A DNA stretch of 64,000 nucleotides from Pyrenophora tritici-repentis (lineage: Eukaryota; Ascomycota; Dothideomycetes; Pleosporales; Pleosporaceae): NCBI RefSeq assembly GCF_003171515.1, contig NC_089398.1, positions 868,001 through 932,000 of the forward strand, given 5' to 3'. Positions 25,169 through 37,017 of this stretch are shown piece after piece (the first letter of the stretch is position 1; each line of letters begins with the position of its first letter). The notes under the pieces were generated by a model. That model was given only the letters and a program-made list of their open reading frames with translations. It had not been told where the DNA came from and searched no databases. The position numbers and the translations under genes were made by a program.

Positions 25169-28100
25169 GTACAAGACGCCATTAGATTTGTCAAGAGCCG
25201 AGGAGAATCGTGGAGTAAGGCAGGGCAAGGCAAGATGGAGTCGTAGAGGATCAGCCTTGCACGAAAGAGGTTGCTGCAGCGGTCCGGAAGCTCCGCCGCA
25301 GGTGCCATTGCCATTGGCAGAGACTGGTTTGAGCGCGGAGTGAAGAGTCGTGCTACTAGCGATTGGTGGAAGAGGACATATGTGATCACGTGTACATATC
25401 GGTAGGCTGCATTGCCAACATGGCGCTCCGCCAACGAGCCGGGGTGTCTGTGGCTTGTGGTAGCGCTCGCCGTGCAAGAGTACGTACCGGTACAAAGTCA
25501 TCGGCGCCGCGAAGCGAGTAGGAATGTAGCCTTGCACAAGAAGCCTCGCCCATGTGCACCACTGAAGACCCATGCTTCGCGATAGCTGCTGGTATGGGCA
25601 AGTTTGGTGTTGATGGTGTCGGGCAGATTCTCGCGCCCAGCGCCTCGAGAACCAGCAAAGAGCGGGACGGGATAACGCAACGTGCAAGTGCAAGTGCAAG
25701 GACGCGGACGGGAAGCACGAACTTCCACATCTCATCTTCGACCTGCATTGCTTTCTCCACACACACTTTCTCAGCTGCCGCCACGGCCGGCACTGTACAT
25801 GGAGCAAAACAAGCAAACACGGCCACCTACGCCATGGCCAACTCACTTCTAAACTTCTCTACCGTATACCTCGAGCGCCTGCGCCAGAGGATTGGGAGGC
25901 GTCCTTAGTGCCCGGACTTCGCTCCTCACCCGTTGACCTGCGCTGCTACGGCGCATGGCGATCATCGAGACGATACGAGCTACGAGAGTCCAGCGCCAGC
26001 GTGGCCAACGATCGGAGGACGGCAGGCTTGCGCCATCGACAAACCTTATGACGCGCCTCAACTGCAAGCTACGGCATGCGGGCTTGCGTTCAAAAGGGAG
26101 AGGCTGCCACACACTTGCGACGGCTCTTGCAGACGACGAGCACGTCGCCGAGGCACGTCACCCTGCGCCTGGTCCATGAGAGGTGGAACTTCCTGGAGCC
26201 GCTGAATCAACACTGTCCTCGAAGAGCCGAACACGAAGTCGTCAGTGCCCTTCTTTGCCTTCTTCATCATTCCCCCCACACCCTCAGAATCGTCGATTGT
26301 CATACGTACAGTCCAGCTTAAGCGAACAGAATTCGGGCACACGCCATCTGCAAAACATGTAATTGCCATGCGCAAAGCCAGAAGCACGACTATCCTCATC
26401 TGTCGCAATAGAGCTCCACATGCCAGTGCACAGCTCAAGTCTGAGGCCAACCCCAGGTATAAAGGTCACACCAACGTTGCCCTCAACGCCTTCTAGCATG
26501 CTTCCGTACCTGACATTAAGGCTCGCTGCGTCGTACCCGCAACAGGGTTTCAGGGTTTCAGATAAGTCGTGTTCGGAACTGTCTGATACCACAACATTTC
26601 TTCTGCTGTGTTGCCGGCGCATACAAACCCGCGGCTTGGGCGCCGCCGCGCAGCTAATGCGACGCTGCACGCCAGGCTTCCGGCAGCTCCATTCGGCTTC
26701 TCACCTAGCCGTGCTCCTGTGTCACCGGAATGAGTGAGTCATAGTAAGATTTGAGTGATGACCGCCGCGAGATGACTGTGGCCATGTTGAGTATTGGCAA
26801 TCCACGAGCAGCGATTGGCAGCAGTCGGTATCATGTTGACATGTGAAATTTTGTGCACTAGCCAAGCACTCCGACAAGCGACTGAATATCTCAGTCAAGT
26901 GGTGGTTTTCCAATACTTGTACCGTACCGTAGTTGAACGATATGTTTGTAGTATTCTGACCGTAGTTTCGCACAAAGTCGCGTAGGCGTCTCACACCGGA
27001 AGGGCCTTGAGACCGTGCACCTGTCAAAATTCGGCTGAGCCTGTTAGTTTGAACCAAGATCCAACGCATCACCTACTGCCAATGCAAGATGCGCATTCAG
27101 ATGATATTTGGTACAAGACATTGCAATTGCAAAAGCAAGCTGATCAGATATGACGTGACCAGGTTTGTCGACAGTGGCGAAGATACAAGAGAGGGGTTCT
27201 CACATGACAGTGGAGTTAAGGCGGAGATGTCTGGCATGTGAATGGTCCACCCGGAGACCACAGCGTCATTGTGCAGGACGACGTCAATCGCTTTACACTT
27301 TTTCTCTTGATTGCGACAATAGTAACAGTAGTGCAACGGTTCTGACAACGGACGCTTTGTCTCTTGTATGAGTTCAAAGTAACCGACTGTCCCTGACCCA
27401 TAATCAAGTGGTTTCCGGGTACACGTCAGCGAGGCAGCAGAGGGCACAGGCCTGAAGTGTGTTTGCCTCGAATTGTGTTGAGTTGGCACGATACACCAAT
27501 TGTAGACAACGGATATGATGCGTGGTGCTCTCTGGGATGGCGTTTTCCAGGCGCACAGCCTCCTACCGTCACTACCTCTCTTGCTGTTGCCACAGCGCAC
27601 AATAGTCGATATCGTCTGGGCATCGTGCCCCTCCCGGCAGTCATTTGAGATTGCTTCTGCCGAACTATACGCATGGATATGTATCGTGTTCCGATGGAAT
27701 CAGAAGATACTACAGGGTCTATAGCCCGAACTCTGGTTATGTGATGCACTTTGCTTTGGTGATGCCGTCCTGTTGTGCTGTTTTGGTGTTGCCTCGCTCT
27801 TGCCTTGTGTAACCGAAGGAAAAGACGATTGCGCACAATCCTAGGCATTACCGTCCAACGACGATATAGAAATCGGTACTGCACTGAACGTACCATGGAC
27901 CAGCTGCCGGTACCATTATAAAGAAATCGCCTTAACTGGTGTGGGCGTTGAATGTTGAGCCTGGCATCCCACGGCTCGGCTAGGCCAGCACCCTCGTTGT
28001 GGCTTAGCCTGGCACTCAAACAATTTTCGAAAGAGCCCAACCATCTCCCCTCCACACACCCGTCTCTCCATCGCGAGAACATTCATCACCTACACACGCA

Positions 28101-28436
28101 GCGGTCTCCGTGATAATCACAAGACCCGCTCGCCGATTTCACGAATTAATTCGTCGAAATCCATTCTCCGGACAAGGATACCTGCCGAGACTCCTTCACT
28201 GAAGCGCTCGGACAGCCTCCAACGCCCTTCCCAAAAGGAGTTGACCTCTTCTCTTCGTAGCCGACGACGCTCTTTTCTGCACCCCGAGTTTGTCGTTCCG
28301 GCAACTCATTAATACTGCAGATTCTCCAACGCTCGAATCTGGGATTCCAGCAACAACGTCATCCGACCGCACCTAGGTAGCGATTGCGCGAGCCACAGAC
28401 CGAACTCTCACAACCACCTCACCCACCACCGAGTCC

Positions 28437-31400
28437 ATGAGTAATCCCATCTCGAACTCGCAAACCCCGCCGATTGCCGCTTCCTCGTCTACGACCGCGA
28501 ACAGCTCCTCTACAGGATCGTCCGCTACCGTGGCCGCTGGATCGGCTCAACCCACTGCCAGGAGCTCTTACGCCAACGCGACCAAACCCACGATCGTGTC
28601 CAGCGCAGCGCCTCCCGTGGCAGTGGGAGGACCTCAGCATGGCAAGAGCTCGTCTGTTTCCCCGGTGAATGGTAACAGCGCCATCAAGCCCGCTATTCCT
28701 GCCATGCCCACCATTGTGAGCGGTGGCCCCAACGGCAACGGCAACCTCCACGAACACAGCCGCAAGTCGTCGGTTCAGATCAAGCAGACACCCCCTGTTG
28801 CCACCACAGGCGGCCCGCCCTCTGGCATCAAGTTCGGGTCGCTCGCCGGCTCACCAGCCCCCGCGCACGCCTCGCCTGTAGTGCAGGGAAACCTGAACCC
28901 GCAGGCGCAGAACCCGCGCGTCGCCTCACCTGCGCATTCACCATCGCCTATCCCCACGCCTGTTTCTGGAGGTCCCAAGCCCGACGGGTTGCCCACACGG
29001 CCAAATTTGGTCTTTGGCGGTCAGGGCGGTGAAAGCACTGAGCCTAACGTAAGTCCGCGCCCTGCCTGTCAGCCTCACGCTCTAACTCAGCCACAGACTC
29101 GTCCCTCCATGCCTCCCCAACCCAACTCGCACGCGCTCCCACAAGCCCAACATTTGCGCCGCGAGTCCTCGCAGTCTGCACACAGCGATATGAGTAACGC
29201 CAACATGGGTCGAGGCTATGCTCCTAACAGAGGCGGACGCGGAGGATACCCCCAAGGTCATTACAACCCACAAATGGCGAACCAGTCACCTCAACCATAC
29301 CGCCCTCTGCCTCATGGCATGGGGCGGGGTCATGCCCCACCATTCCAGCCTCCGGGTCCGATGCAACAGCGCTCTCCCTACACTCAGAATCGTAGCCCGG
29401 CTATGACACCAGCTACAATGCATCACCAGCAGCAGTTAGCCAATCCTCAGGGCATGCCATACTACCCAGGGCAGCAATACCCGCAACAGGTTCGTAGACC
29501 CTTTGTTAACTTGACCGTTTTTTTGTTTTTCAATCCACATATCCTGGTTCTGTGCGCCGAAGCACGGGATCCTGACCCAACAATTTCCATACCCACCAGA
29601 TTTCCTATTTAAATTTCACCCAAATCATTGAACACTACCTAACATTGATGCCAACGCAGAACATGTACGGCATGCCTCAACCTGCGCTAGACCCGTACAA
29701 CAACTTCTACCAACAAGGCTACGGACTGCAGCAGTCCATCCATTACCCAGGTGTTCCCGCCAGCCCTGGACGTGGCTTTCCCCCGCAGATGCAACCGACT
29801 CCCTACGGAGTTCCCCCGTACGGCCACCAGCCTCAGGCCCAGAGCATGTCTCGCACTCCTTCCAACATGTCAGAGCGCCCGCCTTCTGCTGTTCCGCAGC
29901 CCTCTACCCCCGCAATGACCAACGTAAACCACATCTCGCACACGCACACTCCTAGTATCACTGCTGCCAGTCCAGTGCCTAACTCGAGCTTTGAGCGCCC
30001 CAAGACCAAGAGCAAGGCTATTGTAATCAAGAATGGTAAAGTTTCTACATATTGCACTATTTTGAAAACTTCATGCTAACAATACGTAGCTGATGGCGAA
30101 GTGGTTGATTTTGCCAAGAAAGGTGCTTCCCCAGCGCCACCTGCTGTGGTCTCCGCACCACCTGCCGCCCCTCGATCCCCAGCTATTGCTGCCACGCCTA
30201 CCCCGCCATTACGCGCACCTAGTGCCTCTGATTCTACTCGTGCTGAAGACACCGCCGCTAAGAAGGCAGACTTCGTTAAGCAATTCCAAGAGAAGCTGCG
30301 TCTTCAAGAAGAAGCGGAGAAGAAGGCAAAGGAGGCTACCGAAGAGGAGGCCAAGGCTGAAGCCAATGCTAAGCTTGCAGCCAAGGAAGAGGAAGAGGCC
30401 AAGGCTGCTAAGGAGGCCAAGGAGAAAGAAGACGCTGAAGCAGCCAAGAAGGCTGAGACAGATGCTGCTGAGAAGAAGCGTCTTGAAGACGAAGAGATGG
30501 AGCGTATGATTGCTGAGATGGAAGAGGAAGAGCGCAAGCGTGAAGAAGACGAGGCACGCTACGCTGAAGAGAAGAAAAAGAAGGCTGAAGCTGAGAAGGC
30601 CAACGCTGCTGAGAAAGTCAAGCAAGAAGAAGAGCGTCTCCGAAAACTCGAGCGCGAGGCGGAAGAGGCCGAGGCAGCTCGTGCAGCAGAGACTCCAGAG
30701 CAAAAGGCTGAACGTGAGGCCAAGGACAAGGCTCTCTTCGCTGGTCTGAAAAAGAACACCATGTTCGGCCCCGGTGCTTCTCAGACTGAACCTAGCGAGG
30801 ACTCAGCACCCCCCGAGCCCGCAGTCGTTGCCCCTGCGCCATCAAAGACTCCTACTGGTGGATCAAAGCCAAAGCCGGCTGCTCTCAAACTCGAGACGAA
30901 CAAGTCTGTTGAGCCCGCACAACCAACTGCTGGTATGCAGGCGCTCAAGACTGCACGATTCCTCGAAGTTCGTGCTGAGGTCATGTACCCCCAGGGAGTG
31001 GCCAGTCCTAACCCAGCCCTGAACAACAGCAACAGGAGTAAGGGTCGTCAATACGACAAAGACTTCTTGCTGCAGTTCCAGGATGTCTTCAAGGAGAAAC
31101 CTTCCGTCGACTGGGACTTGAAGTTGAAGGAGACAGTTGGCGACGAGCCTGCTTCAGCTCGCGGTCCTCCATCCGCCCGTCCTGGCTCCATGATGGGCGG
31201 CCGACAACCTTCTCGTTCAGGACCTGGTGCTGGCAACGTCATGGGCCAGTTCCAAGGCGGTGGATTCTCGGGAGGTCGCACTCTCCCGGCAGGTACGACA
31301 TCCGAACAGCGTTTCCAGCAATCCCAAAGCGGACGTGGTGGCTCTATGACAAACCCTCTTGCTCATGTCGTTCTAGGTGGAAGCCGTGCCACTTCTTTCC

Positions 31401-32978
31401 CTATGGCTCCCCCCATGGCACGTACCAGCTCCTATCAGAGCATGCCCCACGGTGGACCCAACTCGCCTCGTGTTGGTAGCTCGCGTGGCAAGGGAGGTGG
31501 TGGCAGCCGTCGCGGAGGTAACAACAACGCGCAGGAAGCCAAACAGATGCCTTTGACTGCTGGTCAGGAGGTCAAGGCATTGTCCCGCTCGCAAACTGGT
31601 TGGGTACCCACATCACTCACCCAGCCTGTTGCTGTTCAAGCACAGATGGGTGCTGGCCATATGGCTCCTGATATGGTGCAGCGTAAGGTCAAGGCCGCCC
31701 TCAACAAGATGACGCCCGAGAAGTTCGACAAGATCTCCGATCAGATTCTCGAGATTGCTGCTCAGTCCAAGGATGAGACCGACGGTCGCACCCTTCGCCA
31801 AGTCATTCAGCTTACGTTTGAGAAGGCTTGTGATGAGAGCCATTGGTCTTCCATGTACGCCAAGTTCTGTAGCCGCATGCTGCAAACCATGAGCACCGAG
31901 ATCAAGGATGAGAACGTCCGCGACAAGCACGGCCAGCCAGTCGTTGGTGGTGCCCTTTTCCGAAAGTACCTTCTCAACCGCTGTCAGGAGGAGTTTGAGC
32001 GTGGTTGGGAAGTCAACCTGCCTGACGCTCCAGAGGATGGAAAGGAAGCCAAGCTGTTGTCAGACGAGTACTACATCGCTGCTGCTGCCAAGCGAAAGGG
32101 TCTCGGTCTTATTCAGTTCATTGGTGAGCTTTACAAGCTTGGCATGTTGACTCTGCGCATCATGCACGAGTGTGTGCTCAAGCTTCTGGATTTCGAGGGT
32201 CTTCCTGACGAGGCTGCTATCGAGAGTTTGGTCAAGTTGCTCCGCACAGTTGGTCAAACCATGGAAGGTGCCGAGGCTGGCCCCAAGATGATTAACATGT
32301 ACTTTGAACGCATCGAGAAGGTTATGAACATGGACGGGCTTCCGTCGCGTATGCGATTCATGTTACTCGACACCGTCGACATGCGCAAGGCTGGCTGGAA
32401 ATCCAAGGACATCCTCAAGGGTCCCAAGACAATCGCCGAAATTCATCAAGAGGCTCTGCAGGCTCAACAGAACGCCGAGATGGAGCGTACCCGTTCGAAC
32501 CAGCGCGGTGGTGGTGGTGGCCGTCTGCCAATGGGCCGTGGCGATGCTCGCTCGTTCTCTGGTGGTGGCATGCAGCCTCCCCCAGACACTGGTAGCCGTG
32601 TACAGATGGACGACCTCCGTAAGCTCTCCAAGGGTGCCTCTGGACGCAACCTCAACAACGCTGGAGCACTCGGGCCTTCCATGCTTGGTAGCCGCAGCGG
32701 CAGTGGCCGTCGTGGCCTTGGCCCTGGTATGATGGGCGGTCGTGGCGAGGACTCTGGTGCCTCCTCCCGCACTGGCACTCCACCTGTGCAGAAGGAGAAG
32801 GAGACAACGGCCCACGCAAATGCTTTCAGGTAAGCCACATTTTGATAGCACTTGAGAATCACACTGACATTACAATAGTGCATTAGCAGCCCTTGGCAAC
32901 GAAGACGCTGGTGAGGCCGCCACATCAAACGCTGCAGAAGAGTCTGCCGCCGACCCGGAGGCAAAGCCTTCGGAGTGA
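28437..32978 (+). CDS. TIF4631-like: Translation initiation factor eIF4G
   Basis: This is the scaffold of the cap-binding complex, bridging eIF4E, eIF4A and PABP. I read five exons (28437-29048, 29097-29489, 29660-30035, 30090-32829, 32879-32978) that join to 1406 aa. The N-terminus is a long Ser/Pro/Gly/Gln-rich disordered region. A highly charged Lys/Glu/Ala stretch at about residues 520-680 looks like coiled coil. An eIF4E-binding motif of the YxxxxL-phi type (YDKDFLL) lies near residue 780. The MIF4G HEAT domain spans about 988-1230 and starts at VQRKVKAALNKMTPEKFDKI. RG- and SR-rich stretches flank it. There is no MA3 domain, as usual in fungi. Intron 1 is 48 bp with no in-frame stop, so its retention would add 16 residues. 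Introns 2 to 4 are 170, 54 and 49 bp. Confidence 0.95.
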
Positions 32979-34011
32979 TGACCTTTCTTCGTTCGAGCGC
33001 GTGACGGTTATACCCATAGACCACGCCGCACGCGGTAATCTAATCGCTTGTTTCGTTGCATAGACGGGGGCATCTCAGCGCGCATTGTTTTGCATTTCGC
33101 GGGGTTTCTTTCCTGTGACTTTCAAGACTGGTGGGTTCCAAAAGTTTCCTTGTTGTCGAGTGATGGGTTTCATGGATGGGCGCCCGAGCCTTTTTGGTGA
33201 AATGATACAACTCTCGGCTGTTTTCATGCGCATGTTTCTTACGGAAATGTACAAATCATGACGGCGTTCCGGATCTGAACAAAGGAGACGGCCATACCAC
33301 ACGCATTCACGAGCGTCATGGGTATACTGGGGCCTTGGTCTTTCCTGTTTGCTTTTCCTTTTATTTTTCCATACTATGACTTGTAACAGGGTTCCGTGGG
33401 ACAGAGATCAAAGTAGTACCGTCTTCTCTGTGGAGATTTTCATAATCTCACCACCCTTGTTCATGTCATTTCTCTTCTTCTCTTCTTTCCTGCGTTTACA
33501 ACCCGCGGTGGTTTGAGGATGCAGCGCCGCCGACGATGGCAAGTGTGCTTAGGCTTGCGCTTGCAACGGAAATTTTACTGCACGAGAGCAAGATTCATGA
33601 AAGCCATGCTTCAAGGATGTGCCTCTTGTGTTTATAGTTTGGTCTAGTTAAAATACAGTGGAGATCTGAAGACTTGTGCCCTAATGCTTGTCATGGTTGC
33701 GATTACTTATCCGCGTTTTGGGTTTACTTCGAAGTGACGTATATACCTTCTTACTAGTGATGTGAGGTAATGTCCATTTAACTGTGGGACATGGCAGGCG
33801 GTAAGAGCGTTACACGGCTCAGATGAGGGGTCTCGCAGGGGTGAGAAGCAGAGGCAGGCAGTTACGTCATAAGGACAACAGCAAACTCCTTAAAGCATGA
33901 ACTCAGCTTGACAACTACATGCCACTGCAATACTCAAACTCGCATCTGAGCAAATAAAGCAATAGCCATATCTGATCCACACACAAGCTCATCTCGATCT
34001 ACAAAGCGAAT
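32979..34011. other. Intergenic region after eIF4G
   Basis: About 1 kb lies between the eIF4G stop and the next small gene. I see no supported coding gene. It should hold the eIF4G 3' UTR and, at the right end, the promoter of the small LEA-like gene. Confidence 0.5.
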
Positions 34012-34509
34012 ATGTCTGACCAGGACGGGCAGCAACAGAAGGGTATGTATATGCTTGCTCTGGATTAAATGCCCCCTTTGATCCTTTGCTACAGAACAAA
34101 GGGGAAACGATCATCAAACTAACAAGTTCGCTAGGCTTCTTCGGCACCGCGGCAAGTGGACTCGGTATGTACCCTCTAGCACGACAGACCACCTATCAAG
34201 TCGAAACCCGTGTTGGAACATAGTTCTGACCATGCAGGAAACACACTAGGCGCGGCAACAAATACAGTGGGCAAGGGTGTTCAAGGCGTGACTGATACAA
34301 CGGGAAATGTTGTTGCTGCTGGAGGCAAGGGCCTTGGGGATGCTGTGACGGGAATCACTAGCGGGCTTGGAGATACTACGAAAGGTATGTCATTTGATAG
34401 AAGGGAACAATACAGATGAGCTGCTAATGACATTCTAGCGGCTGGAAATGCTGTTGGTGACACTACCAAGGCTGGAACCAAGAGCGTTGGTGGTGAGCAG
34501 AAGCAGTAG
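34012..34509 (+). CDS. Small LEA-like Gly/Thr/Ala-rich protein (92 aa)
   Basis: Four exons (34012-34042, 34135-34164, 34238-34384, 34439-34509) join in frame to a 92-aa hydrophilic protein. It has no signal peptide. It begins MSDQDGQQQKGFFGTAASGL and continues with loosely repeated units such as NTLGAATNTVGKG, GKGLGDAVTGITSGLGDTTK and GNAVGDTTKAG. Regularly spaced Gly, Ala, Thr and Lys resemble late-embryogenesis-abundant or stress-type amphipathic repeat proteins of filamentous fungi, but I cannot name the family. All three introns have GTATGT donors and proper acceptors, and each join restores the repeat. This makes a real gene much more likely than chance. Function unknown; desiccation or stress protection is only a guess. 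Confidence 0.72.
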
Positions 34510-34601
34510 ATTGCGACTGCTATGGACTGCATGTATCATATCGTATCCAACGAACTACCAAATCATGTATTTCACTCGTCGCTTCTTCAGTCTCTGCGTA
34601 A

Positions 34602-36103
34602 TCACTGGTGGCTGACTTCTACCTGCTGACTAACAACAATCCTACCCTTCTCCCTAGATTCCTTCTGACTTTCAGTTTCGCTCCCTGAGGCACTTCGACC
34701 ACCATGGATTTGTGTCGACAACTGACTCTCAAATATGTTTTCCGCGGCTATACCCAACTCAAAGTCAAAGTCAAAGGGTCTACAGGCATTGGATTGCCTT
34801 TTGCTACTGACAATTCCGGTTGTTCCCCCCCGTGTGTTTGCTTGGTCTGAGCCATTTGCCCCGAGATGCAGGATACGGTGGAACAACGGGCGCAGCGTTG
34901 ATATGTTTCCAACGAGCATACCCAGCGCTGGCTCTGCATAACCCCAGATGAGTATCTTGGCGAGACCATCTTTGAGATGTCAGATTTGACAAGAATGCTG
35001 CACGAGCAGAACAAGCGGACTTACATAAAAATTCGTCTTTGCTGGTTAGGCTTACAGTATACTTCAAGCGAACTAACCCTGTGACTGATGTACTAATGCA
35101 TTTGTTAGTAATAGATGGTAGATAGGATGAGATTGAAGGGGTTGGTGTACAAGATGCCTAAACCGAGGATGCCGGCGACGGAGACTTTAGTGTTCTTGCT
35201 CATTTGAACTTTCCATAGTAGCGGAATAGGCATGAGCGCTGTAGCCCAGTCGGTGAAGATATTAACTGATGTGCAGAAGAAGTACACATTCTGAAGATGT
35301 AACTGTGTATCACAATATCCTTTTCCTCTAAGATCTGATTTCCAAGCAGCGCTGCAGGATGGTCAGTTCTAAGCTCAAGAGGCCTCAAATCGGTATTTTA
35401 CCTAACAGGATCACACTGGAAGATGACATATAGCGCTGCCCCTAGGTTGGTGGTTGCACAAAGACACATGATACCGTAGTTGATGTAGACGAAGACTACT
35501 CTTCGGCCAGCTATACGGTTCAGCATGAAAGCGATGCTTAGCCAGACTTGTCAACAATCAATCGATCGACATGATTGATTCCTATATGGGTTAAAGAATT
35601 ACTTCATTAGGCAGCCTTTAACCTAGATAGGAATCAATCATGCCGATCTGATTGATTGTTGACAAGTCTGTGCTTAGCTTGACAAAGATTATCGAAGTGC
35701 AGTAGAAAACCTCATAGAGGAAGAAATACTGGCCATGGTCAGTCATTCATTACATACGTGAAGGAGAGGATGTCGCGGACAAAGTATGCTAGTTCAACAT
35801 AACTCTCATTATTTGGTCGTGCGAGAGTGCTATCCTTGGCACCAATTCCATGATAGGAACCAAGGGCGGTAACAATGGTAAGGGTAAGCAGCGGTATCTA
35901 TTATCGGTGAGCTAAGCGTGTTCTAAACCACTTGTAAGACTGAGTTTACACACGCAGCCAAATAACATGATCCAATCATCGGTTCCCCAGTTTCGTTTTG
36001 TGATTCTCGTGTACACTCGCATGCCCATGGTGAGAAAAGCTAGCGTTCCCGTCAGGAGGACGGCAGCCGTAAGGTTTGGGCCGAGCTCTGTGTGAAGCAC
36101 CAT
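34602..36103 (-). pseudogene. Pth11-like (fungal rhodopsin-fold) membrane receptor, disrupted by a MITE
   Basis: Pieces of a seven-helix Pth11-like integral membrane protein can be followed from 36103 to 34602. The N-terminal part reads MRVYTRITKRNWGTDDWIML. Later blocks are GSYHGIGAKDSTL, YFFLYEVFYCTSIIFVKLS and AFMLNRIAGRRVVFVYINYG. Further on come LGAALYVIFQCDPV, SAAWKSDLRGKGYCDT, VNIFTDWATALMPIPLLW and KILIWGYAEPALGMLVG, then a hydrophilic tail. Two lesions are visible. A 128-bp MITE (35543-35670) sits inside the KLS-IAFML exon with an 8-bp duplication, shifting the frame. In addition, the gap between the SFTY and YFFL blocks would need an intron of only about 25 bp, or reads into a TGA. 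Other introns look normal, for example GTAAAA to CTGCAG between CDPV and SAAW. The gene is probably non-functional unless splicing removes the insertion. Confidence 0.8.
35543..35670. mobile_element. hAT-like MITE (128 bp) with 8-bp target duplication
   Basis: The element is almost entirely inverted repeat. Each arm is about 53 bp, starting CAGACTTGTCAACAATCAAT at the left, and the right end (GTTGACAAGTCTG) is the exact complement of the first 13 bases. The arms differ at only a few positions. TGCTTAGC occurs directly on both sides (35535-35542 and 35671-35678). CAG-type ends and an 8-bp duplication are hallmarks of the hAT superfamily. Removing the element and one duplication restores the receptor reading frame (KLS then IAFML), which proves it is an insertion. 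Confidence 0.92.
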
Positions 36104-37017
36104 GTCGACGGCAAGCTGCCTAAGCAGCGATGATAGCAGCGATCTGTTTCAAATCCAATTCACCAAGGTATATCTTTGGATAGGACCTTTAGAGGTAATC
36201 GCGCCAAGTTATGCGCCAAGGTAACGAACACAATTGCTCAAGGACTAAGTTCAGTGATTCAACTCATCTGCACCCATAATTGTAGAATACTTCCATCCGG
36301 TGTATGAGCAAAAGACGACCGGAAACCTGTCAAGCGTTTATACTTTTGCAGATGTCTACTCCACATCGATCAACGCGCTGGCAGACAGGCCATGTGGACA
36401 TGGCCCCCACAGTAGTTGGGCATGATATTCATGCGGCTACATCATACCCTGTCAACCCGCACGACTGCTAACTTGACATACAATACGAAGTTTCAACTGC
36501 CATCGAAAAACGCAAACTATATCGCAAAAGTGACCTCGAGGAGATATCATATGAGCCCCAAGCTAAGACAATTGACGCGCAAGTAAGAAAACATTACGAA
36601 AGCAGCAACATGGTGAAAATAGTGGATAAACAATACGTGATCGGGCCGGGGAAAATTTAGTCGGCGTGTACCCGTCCCTTAGTGGTGGACATGTGGTGAT
36701 AAAGAGGGACTGCGCCCGACGTACTAGTTCCCACGCTAAGCCGATACAAGTCACGATCATCGCCTCACATCTGCACCACGACTCCCAAATTTTCACATTG
36801 CCATTGATAATTGTTGAAGTACGGCATGTATATCCAGAGCCCGCCTGTCTGATGAGTGGGGGTAGAGGGGGGAAGGATGTTCAGAGGCTGAAAGCGGGAT
36901 ACAGGGCTGTGTAACGTCTCTCAGGTGTCGTCTACCTAGCAGCCTTGACATTTGTATGACCAGTCGCTCCTTCCTACTGAAGCGAATTTGTTTTTGTGTT
37001 TTGATCAACCTGTAGAC
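36104..37017. other. Intergenic region between the receptor pseudogene and the SDR
   Basis: These 0.9 kb separate divergent genes and must have held both promoters. No coding gene is supported. Confidence 0.5.

Larger units (their letters stand above)
20491..28436. other. 7.9-kb gene desert between the homeobox gene and eIF4G
   Basis: I find no coding gene I can support here. Open frames occur on both strands, including proline-rich ones at 22272-22906, but none has a recognisable domain, codon pattern or intron set. The left end must contain the homeobox 3' UTR and the right end the eIF4G promoter and leader. Small repeats occur: palindromic GTAC clusters at 23108-23150, an ACGC tract at 25145-25168 and an A-rich run near 21580. 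Non-coding transcripts are possible but cannot be shown from sequence. Confidence 0.5.

Noticed and set aside
30209..30703. Antisense open frame opposite eIF4G
   Set aside because: It is the mirror of a Lys/Glu/Ala-rich coding stretch, giving Leu/Phe/Ser-rich nonsense; the plus-strand gene is certain.
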